From the NCBI GenBank assembly GCA_903889245.1, contig CAISWQ010000072.1, positions 1 to 64,000 on the forward strand: a stretch of DNA of 64,000 nucleotides. The letters are read 5' to 3'. This DNA comes from an uncultured Lentisphaerota bacterium (GTDB lineage Bacteria; Verrucomicrobiota; Kiritimatiellia; CAIQIC01). The position numbers and the translations under genes were made by a program. Position 1 is the stretch's first letter; each line of letters starts with the position of its first letter. Shown here piece after piece: positions 57,406-64,000 of this stretch. Below the pieces are notes generated by a model. It was not told the DNA's origin, ran no database searches, and saw only the letters and a program-made list of their open reading frames with translations.

Positions 57406-58197
57406 TCAGGTGATCGTCTTCAGCGCGCCGCCATCGAGCGGGATGCACGCGCCGGTCAGGTAGTCGGCGCGCTCGCTGGCGAGGAAGGCGACGAGGTCGC
57501 CCATTTCGCGCGGCCGGCCGAAGCGGCCGACGAGCGTGTTCTTCTCGGCGCGCTCGCGCCATTGCTCGAAGGTGATCTTTTCGCGCTGCGCCGCGGCCTC
57601 GCCGAGCTGCTGCATCCGGTCGGTCAGGAACGGGCCGGTCATCACGCAGTTGACGCGGATGCCGGCGGCGGCGGTTTCGAGCGCGAGCGTCTTGGCGTAG
57701 CCGGCGACCGCGCTGCGGAAGATGTTGGAGAGCGCCAGGTTCTCCAGCGCGCACTTGATGCTGGTGCTGGCGAGCATGATGATGCGGCCCCACTTGTGCT
57801 GCCGCATCGCCGGCACAGCGACGCGACAGGCGCGCATGACGCTCAAGAGCGTGAGTTCGTAGGCGCGCTGGTAGTCGGCCTCGGTGAAGGCGTCGGACGG
57901 ACCGGGCGGCGGTCCGCCGGCGTTGGCGACGAGGATATCCACGCGGCCGAAGTGCGCGAGCGCCGCGTGCATGAACCGCTCCAGCGCGACGCCATCGGCG
58001 ACATCGGCCGCCTGCGTGAACACGTCGCGGCCGGTCCGCTCGCGGATGGCCTGCGCCATGGGCTGCAGGCGCTCCAGCGAGCGCGAGCACAACGCCAGAC
58101 GGCAGCCTTCCTCGGCGAGCACCTCGGCCACGCCCCGCCCCAGCCCGGCGCTGGCCGCGAGCACGACCGCCACTTTGTCCTTCAAGCCCAGGTCCAT
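57406..58197 (-). CDS. Short-chain dehydrogenase/reductase
   Basis: GLKDKVAVVLAASAGLGRGVAEVLA, ILVANAGGPPPGP. Confidence 0.87.
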   Translation of the reverse strand: MDLGLKDKVAVVLAASAGLGRGVAEVLAEEGCRLALCSRSLERLQPMAQAIRERTGRDVFTQAADVADGVALERFMHAALAHFGRVDILVANAGGPPPGPSDAFTEADYQRAYELTLLSVMRACRVAVPAMRQHKWGRIIMLASTSIKCALENLALSNIFRSAVAGYAKTLALETAAAGIRVNCVMTGPFLTDRMQQLGEAAAQREKITFEQWRERAEKNTLVGRFGRPREMGDLVAFLASERADYLTGACIPLDGGALKTIT

Positions 58198-58199
58198 AA

Positions 58200-59228
58200 T
58201 CAGTCCTCCAAATCCGCCGCCGTCAGCTTGTGCTGCGCCGGCACATCCGTTTTCAACCGCCGTCCCAGCAGCGCATCCATGTGACGCGGATCAAGCCCAC
58301 CGCCGGGGCGTAACGCGACCAAATCCTGCGCAGCCAGTGCGTGACCCGCCGGCAACGCCTGCGCGGAGAAGAGGCTGCGCCGCTGAACCGACCGATCCTT
58401 GACCTCGGCCTGCGAAAGGTCCTTCGACTGGCCGCCGGCACGCGCCGCGAAACGCGCCAGCGCGCCGGCCCGCCGCCACTCGTCCGGCGGCAGCGCCACC
58501 ATCCAGTCCGGCCCGCGCCAGCCGACTTCCGGGATCAAGTGCTTGCAGACCGCCGCCGCGCCCTTGGCGACCGCGAGCGCCGGCACGGTGGTCGTGGAGG
58601 TGTGGTCCACAAAACCGACCGGCACCTGATAGCGCTCCTGGAACAAGTGGATGCAATCCAGTTGCAACATCTCCGCCGGCACCGTCGCCGCGGGGTCGGC
58701 CGACATGATGTGCTGGCCGTGCAGCAGGCCGAACGGCGCAACCGCGCGCGGGCGGACAAAATTCACGGCCCACTCGATTTCCTCCAGCGTACCCATCAGC
58801 GTGGCCAGCCAGAACGGCCGCCCAGACCCCGCTGCCGTCTCCAGCATCAGGGGATTGTTCAGGTCCATCGCATTGACCGTGAAGACATCGGCACCGGCGT
58901 GGCCGCAAATTTCATAGAGGCGGGGCGAGAGGCAGGCGGCCTGGAAGAAGAGGCCGGCCGCGTGCGCGGCGTCCACCAGCGTCTTGATCTGTTGTTCGTT
59001 GAACTGGCGCGGCTGGTAGAGGGCGTGGCCGGGATCGGCGCGCACATAGAGGTCATCGGCCATCGCCAGTTGGAACTCGATGCCATCGGCGCCCGCCTCC
59101 GCGGCCAGCGCAATCATGCGCAGCGCCAGCTCCAGATTACCCTGGTTCGCCTGCCCCTCCTCGGCGATGAGCAGCGGCGCGCCCGGTGCGCCGCACCACT
59201 TTGTTCCGATGGGAAAAAGGCCAGCCAT
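58200..59228 (-). CDS. Divergent NeuB-family protein with SAF domain
   Basis: LLIAEEGQANQGNLELALRMIALAAEAGADGIEFQ; VPVGFVDHTSTTTVPALAVAKGAAAV; C-terminal SAF-like region; ATG at 59240 also possible. Confidence 0.8.
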   Translation of the reverse strand: MAGLFPIGTKWCGAPGAPLLIAEEGQANQGNLELALRMIALAAEAGADGIEFQLAMADDLYVRADPGHALYQPRQFNEQQIKTLVDAAHAAGLFFQAACLSPRLYEICGHAGADVFTVNAMDLNNPLMLETAAGSGRPFWLATLMGTLEEIEWAVNFVRPRAVAPFGLLHGQHIMSADPAATVPAEMLQLDCIHLFQERYQVPVGFVDHTSTTTVPALAVAKGAAAVCKHLIPEVGWRGPDWMVALPPDEWRRAGALARFAARAGGQSKDLSQAEVKDRSVQRRSLFSAQALPAGHALAAQDLVALRPGGGLDPRHMDALLGRRLKTDVPAQHKLTAADLED

Positions 59229-59229
59229 G

Positions 59230-60303
59230 TCAGTTGCCATCCACTCTGGTCTTCCAGGCCATCTCCGGGCTCAACAACTGGTTCATCACGCGCACACCCG
59301 TGCGCAGATCCAGCTCAAAGCAGGTTTCCCGGCGTGCGACCAGTTCCAGAAAATGGGCCAGCTCGGCGCGATAGCGGTGATTGGTCTCGAACGGCACAGT
59401 GGCGGTCAGCGGTTGCATGTCATACCCGATGCCGTTTTCCAACACGCAGATCACCTTGCGGCCCGGTTCGGTCGCGCGCGCATCGCCCGGCAAAAAGCGA
59501 CGGTCCTTGACCGTCCAGCAGGCCAGGCTGTTCTGACGCAGATTGAACACCACGAAACCCTCGGTGCCATTGACGCGCACTTCACCATGCGGGGCACGCG
59601 CCAGAAAATCATCCACCACGGTCACAAAAATATTGCGCTTGGTACGCAACAGGCAGGCGGCGAAATCCTCCACATCCAGCGCCAGGTCACTTAGCTGCGT
59701 TTTCCAGCCGCGCACTTCGATGATCTCGCCAAAGAGCCAATGGATGGTGTCGAAGAGATGGCTTAGGTTGGTCAGCAGGACGCCGCCACCCATTTTCCGT
59801 TGCGCGGCATATTCCTGGCGATAGTCCTCCTTGTAGTGCCAGTCCGGCAGGAACCAGCCATTGGTGATTTCCACATGCCACACCTGCCCGATGCGCTGTT
59901 CATCCAGCAGCTTTTTCAACGCCAGAAAACCTTCATGAAACCTTTGGCACTGCGCCATCATGAACGTGAGGCGGCGCCCGGCCACCACCTGCTCCAACTC
60001 GGCCAGTCCCGCCAGCGTGTGCGCCAGCGGTTTTTCCATGAGGATATGCACCCCCTGCCGCGCCAACAGGAGGGCCTGCTCAAGGTGGCAATGGGTGGGT
60101 GAGGCTACAATGGCGGCGTCGGGCCGCGCCACGGCAACGGCCTCCTGCAGATCGGCAAAGCACTCCTTGAAACCGTGAGCCTGGGCAAATTCCTGCAAGC
60201 GGGCCGTCAGCGGATCGCAGAGCGCCACCTGCGCACCAAGCGCACTGGCGTTGAGCGCATGGCGTCGCCCGATCGAGCCGCAGCCTGCAACCAAGACCTT
60301 CAT
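59230..60303 (-). CDS. Gfo/Idh/MocA family oxidoreductase
   Basis: KVLVAGCGSIGRRHALNASALG, PTHCHLEQALLLARQGVHILMEKPLAHTL. Confidence 0.92.
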   Translation of the reverse strand: MKVLVAGCGSIGRRHALNASALGAQVALCDPLTARLQEFAQAHGFKECFADLQEAVAVARPDAAIVASPTHCHLEQALLLARQGVHILMEKPLAHTLAGLAELEQVVAGRRLTFMMAQCQRFHEGFLALKKLLDEQRIGQVWHVEITNGWFLPDWHYKEDYRQEYAAQRKMGGGVLLTNLSHLFDTIHWLFGEIIEVRGWKTQLSDLALDVEDFAACLLRTKRNIFVTVVDDFLARAPHGEVRVNGTEGFVVFNLRQNSLACWTVKDRRFLPGDARATEPGRKVICVLENGIGYDMQPLTATVPFETNHRYRAELAHFLELVARRETCFELDLRTGVRVMNQLLSPEMAWKTRVDGN

Positions 60304-61106
60304 GTCGCGCCACCCGCGGGGGCTTGATAATACTTCTCGTACTTTTCCTGGCCGACCCACTGCTGATTGATGCGCGCAATCTCCGGTTCACGCTGCAGCA
60401 AGGCCAGAATGTCGTCCAATCCGAAGATGCTCCCCGGCTTATAGAGCGCGCCATACACGCGGCGGACGAATTCGAGATCCTCCGGACGGTCCAGCGTCCA
60501 GCGCAGGTGGCCCAGGTCGGTCGTGTGATAGACCTTTACCGAGCGGAAGAGTTCGGGATGCCGCCAGATATAGCTGGTCACGGCTTCGCCCTTGTCCAGA
60601 CCATCGGCGGCATCGTGCCAGGCGCGTTCCAAGGCGGAGAAGGCAAAGACCTCCGTATCCGTCCCGTCCGGGAAACTGCCGCGCTTGTCCTGATGGGCCA
60701 GCACACCGGCATTGGTCGCGGCATAGGCCACAGGCGGTTCGGCCTCCAGGAAGGCCCGCAGCACGCGCCGCGAGGTGCCGGGATCAATCAGGGGACAATC
60801 CCCGGTGACCCGCATCACAACCGTGGCGGCATGTTGCCGGGCGGCGTGATAGAACCTGTCCAGCACATTGTCCTCATGCCCGCTGAAATAGGGAATACCG
60901 GCGGCGGAACAGAAATCCGTCAACTTTTGATTGGCCGCTTCGGTGCTGGTGGCCACGACCACCTCGTCCAGTTCGGGGATGGACTTGAGACGCTGCCAGA
61001 TGTGCCAGATCACCGGCTGGCCACAGATATCCATCAGCACCTTGCCGGGCAGGCGTGTGGAACCCATACGCGCCTGAATCAAGGCCACGACATGTTGCTT
61101 GCTCAT
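60300..61106 (-). CDS. pseF: Cytidylyltransferase, SpsF/PseF-like
   Basis: VVALIQARMGSTRLPGKVLMDICGQPVIWHIWQRL, VTGDCPLIDP. Confidence 0.85.
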   Translation of the reverse strand: MSKQHVVALIQARMGSTRLPGKVLMDICGQPVIWHIWQRLKSIPELDEVVVATSTEAANQKLTDFCSAAGIPYFSGHEDNVLDRFYHAARQHAATVVMRVTGDCPLIDPGTSRRVLRAFLEAEPPVAYAATNAGVLAHQDKRGSFPDGTDTEVFAFSALERAWHDAADGLDKGEAVTSYIWRHPELFRSVKVYHTTDLGHLRWTLDRPEDLEFVRRVYGALYKPGSIFGLDDILALLQREPEIARINQQWVGQEKYEKYYQAPAGGAT

Positions 61107-61133
61107 ACTCTCCTTCCGGGAACTCGTCCGCGC

Positions 61134-62462
61134 TTATTGGTTGGCTTTGAGAAGTTGCTGCACAGCCGCCACCACGCGTGCGACAGCGGCGTCGCTCATG
61201 CTGGCGTAAAGCGGCAGGCTCAAGCACTGCTGGTAATACTTTTCCGCCACCGGACACAACCCGGACGCATAGCCATAGGTGGCCCGATAAAAAGGCTGTA
61301 AATGCACGGGGATGTAATGGACCTGCGAGCCGAGGCCCCGCGCCCGCAGCGCCTGCATGAAGTCGGCGCGCGTCCAACCGAGCGCGGCAAAGTCAATCCG
61401 CAGCACGTATAGATGCCAGGATGGTCTGGCCCGCTCGATACTCCCGGCCGCCTGCTGTGCCTGGACCGGGCAACGCACGTAGGGCAGAGGGGCAAAGGCG
61501 CGGTTGTAGCGGTTCACGATCTCCTGCCGACGCCGCATGAAGGCGGGCAGCTTGGCGAGCTGGCTGACGCCCAGGGCGCATTGGATGTCCGTGATGCGAT
61601 AGTTGAAACCCAACGCCTGCATCTCGTAATACCACGGCGCCATCGTCGTGGGCACGCCAGATGACCTCGGCGCAAGCGTGTCGGGATCGAGCTCGAAAGC
61701 CGCCGCCTCGCGCACGATACCGTGACTGCGAAACTGGCGACAGCGCGCGGCCAATTTATCGTCATGGGTCAAAATCGCCCCACCCTCGCCGGTGGTGATG
61801 GTCTTGACCGGATGGAAACTCAAGGTGGTGAGATCGGCCCACGGATGCCCGCCGACCTTGTGCCAGCGCCCGCCCACGCGGAAACGTGTGCCCAACGCGT
61901 GGGCGGCATCCTCGATCACCACGGCACCGCGTGCGCGCGCCAACTCGGCGATGGCCGGCAGGTCGCATGGATAACCGGCGAAGTCCACGGCGACCACGGC
62001 GCGCACATCCTTGCGCCAACGGCGCTCCAGTGCAACCGGTGAAAGGTTCAGCGTCAGAGGATCAATATCGGCAAAGTCCGGCGTGGCGCCGACATAGGCC
62101 GCACCATTGGCGGAAGCCACAAACGTGTTCGGTGTGGTCAACACACGATCGCCCGGTCCGATCCCGGCCGCCAACAGCGCCACATGCAACGCCGCCGTGC
62201 CATTACTCACGGCCACCGCGTGCCGAGCGCCGCAGGCCTTCGCCAGAGCCTGCTCAAATTCCTCAACCTTGGGACCGCAGGTCAACCAGTCTGAAGCCAG
62301 CACATCCGTGACCGCGCGAACATCATCCGCGTCCAGTTGCTGGCGGCCGTAGGGCAGGAACGCAGCCGGTGGTTTCACGTGCCGGGCCGTCTTTTCTTGC
62401 TTGCTCATGGTTGGCATCCGGCCCGCCATCAAGCGACCGTTCCGTATTCGTTCCGCACCCAC
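61134..62462 (-). CDS. pseC: UDP-4-keto-amino-sugar aminotransferase (DegT, PseC-like)
   Basis: FLPYGRQQLDADDVRAVTDVLASDWLTCGPKVEEFEQALA; SFHPVKTITTGEGGAILT; next to pseB. Confidence 0.9.
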   Translation of the reverse strand: MGAERIRNGRLMAGRMPTMSKQEKTARHVKPPAAFLPYGRQQLDADDVRAVTDVLASDWLTCGPKVEEFEQALAKACGARHAVAVSNGTAALHVALLAAGIGPGDRVLTTPNTFVASANGAAYVGATPDFADIDPLTLNLSPVALERRWRKDVRAVVAVDFAGYPCDLPAIAELARARGAVVIEDAAHALGTRFRVGGRWHKVGGHPWADLTTLSFHPVKTITTGEGGAILTHDDKLAARCRQFRSHGIVREAAAFELDPDTLAPRSSGVPTTMAPWYYEMQALGFNYRITDIQCALGVSQLAKLPAFMRRRQEIVNRYNRAFAPLPYVRCPVQAQQAAGSIERARPSWHLYVLRIDFAALGWTRADFMQALRARGLGSQVHYIPVHLQPFYRATYGYASGLCPVAEKYYQQCLSLPLYASMSDAAVARVVAAVQQLLKANQ

Positions 62463-63421
62463 GCGCGCAGTTCAGCGGGTTTCATCCAGGCCTTGTTGTT
62501 GTCGCTGGCGTAGGCGAAGCCATCGGGACAGGGCTGGCCCTTGCCGATGCGCAGCGGATCGCTCGACCACTCGTGAATCTGCGGCAGAATCTTGTAGTAG
62601 GTGTCGAACTCGTAGGTGCTGCGGGCGTCCTCGATGCTGACCATGATCTCGTGCAGCTTCTCGCCGGGCCGGATACCGATAAATTCCAGCTTGGCCTTGG
62701 GCGCGAGGGTGCGCGCGATATCCACCACGCGCATTGAGGGAATCTTGCGGACATAAATCTCGCCGCCGACCATGTCATCGAAGGCCTTCCACACCAGCTC
62801 GACGCCCTGCTCCAGCGTGATCATGAAGCGCGTCATGCGCTCATCGGTGATCGGCAGCTTGCCGGTGTGCGCCAGCGAGCGGAACAGGGGAATCACCGAG
62901 CCGCGGCTGCCCATGACGTTGCCATAGCGCACCACGGCAAAGCGCGTCTGGTGGCCGCCGGCATAGGAGTTGCCCGCCACAAACGTCTTGTCGGAGCACA
63001 GCTTGGCCGCGCCATAGAGGTTGATCGGGTTGCACGCTTTGTCGGTGCTCAACGCCACGCACCGCTTGATGCCGCAGTCAATGCACGCATCCACCACGTT
63101 CATCGCGCCATTGACCACAGTCTTGATGCACTCGAAGGGATTGTATTCCGCCGCCGGCACGATCTTCATGGCGGCGGCATGCACGACATAGTCCACCCCC
63201 TCCAGCGCGCGGTAGAGCCGGTCCTTGTCGCGCACGTCGCCGATGAAGAAACGCAGCCGTGGGTCCTGGTTGAACTTCGCCGCCATGTCCCATTGCTTCA
63301 TCTCGTCGCGCGAGAAGATGATCAGCTTGTGCGGATTGTATTTGTCCAGCGTCAGCCGGGCGAACTTCTGCCCGAACGAGCCCGTGCCGCCGGTTACCAG
63401 AATGGATGCGTTCTTCAACAT
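62429..63421 (-). CDS. pseB: UDP-GlcNAc 4,6-dehydratase (inverting)
   Basis: ILVTGGTGSFGQKFARLTLDKYNPHKLIIFSRDEMKQWDMA; VRYGNVMGSRGSVIPLF. Confidence 0.93.
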   Translation of the reverse strand: MLKNASILVTGGTGSFGQKFARLTLDKYNPHKLIIFSRDEMKQWDMAAKFNQDPRLRFFIGDVRDKDRLYRALEGVDYVVHAAAMKIVPAAEYNPFECIKTVVNGAMNVVDACIDCGIKRCVALSTDKACNPINLYGAAKLCSDKTFVAGNSYAGGHQTRFAVVRYGNVMGSRGSVIPLFRSLAHTGKLPITDERMTRFMITLEQGVELVWKAFDDMVGGEIYVRKIPSMRVVDIARTLAPKAKLEFIGIRPGEKLHEIMVSIEDARSTYEFDTYYKILPQIHEWSSDPLRIGKGQPCPDGFAYASDNNKAWMKPAELRAWVRNEYGTVA

Positions 63422-63442
63422 GAATCACCTCTCCCGCGTTCT

Positions 63443-63994
63443 TCAGTGCCAGACGACCTTGCCGTGAATGCGTTCGACCAGCGCCAGCACGATGTAGTGC
63501 AGCAGGACGCTGTGGACGCTCTCCGCCGTACACATATCATTGAGCGGCACGTGCAGCTTGTGTTGCGCCAGCCGGCGCAGCTTGCCACCGCCGAAACCGG
63601 TGAGGCCCAGCGTCGCCAGCCCGTTGCGCTTGGCCCATGTGAGCGCCTTGATGATGTTCGGGCTGTTGCCGGAGCCGCTGATCGCGATCAGCACGTCGCC
63701 CGGCCGCGCGTGGTTGCGGAGTTGCTGCTCGAAGACCACCGCGTAGCCATCGTCGTTGCCGTAGGCGGTCAGGCACGGCACGCTATCGGTCAGCGCCAGC
63801 GCGCGGATGCGTTTCTTCTGGGAGAGCGTGCGCCGCGTGCCCTTGGCCAGATCCTGCGCCAGGTGCGACGCCGTCGCCGCCGAGCCGCCGTTGCCGATGA
63901 CGAACACCGTACTGCCCTTCTGATAGGCGCGCCACAGCAGGTCAATGGTGCCCTGCACCTCCTGCGGCTTCACGGATTGCAAAGCCTGGGTCAC
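63443..63994 (-). CDS. SIS-domain phosphoheptose isomerase-like (GmhA-like)
   Basis: VFVIGNGGSAATASHLAQDLAKG, VLIAISGSGNSPNIIKAL; ORF reaches window edge so the start is uncertain. Confidence 0.8.
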   Translation of the reverse strand: MTQALQSVKPQEVQGTIDLLWRAYQKGSTVFVIGNGGSAATASHLAQDLAKGTRRTLSQKKRIRALALTDSVPCLTAYGNDDGYAVVFEQQLRNHARPGDVLIAISGSGNSPNIIKALTWAKRNGLATLGLTGFGGGKLRRLAQHKLHVPLNDMCTAESVHSVLLHYIVLALVERIHGKVVWH

Positions 63995-64000
63995 ATAGGT

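Noticed and set aside
55675-58284. 869-aa plus-strand ORF
   Set aside because: Runs antisense across pseG-H, aminotransferase, array I and SDR; shadow ORF.

Overview
The window is 64 kb of GC-rich bacterial chromosome. It looks like a PVC-group organism (Kiritimatiellota/Verrucomicrobiota/Lentisphaerota-like), but that is inferred from gene content and intergenic repeat style only. The left part (about 0-26 kb) encodes anaerobic and glycan catabolism: a HypD-like glycyl radical enzyme with its activase, a TAT-type sulfatase, GH97, GH20, a GH5-like protein, an esterase, GH105/DUF4861, a PL8-type lyase, KduI and KduD. A Ser/Thr kinase-FGE fusion, asd and leuB are interspersed. The right part (about 26-64 kb) is one long minus-strand surface-polysaccharide locus. 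It holds many GT2/GT4 enzymes, Wzy- and Wzx-like proteins, a tandem GT26 fusion, a STELLO-like GT and a pseudaminic-acid-type pathway (PseB, C, F, G-H fusion, I). An extra uncharacterised module (MocA oxidoreductase, divergent NeuB-like protein, SDR, class III aminotransferase) sits inside that pathway. The most striking unexplained signal is a family of intergenic arrays of a palindrome, TTCCAA-N3-TTGGAA. Nine arrays of 2-4 units have centre-to-centre spacing of about 31-32 bp (three DNA helical turns). Seven lie just upstream of start codons and two lie between convergent genes, where the palindrome is extended into a 15-17 bp perfect stem. Many long antisense ORFs in the track are GC-driven artefacts.
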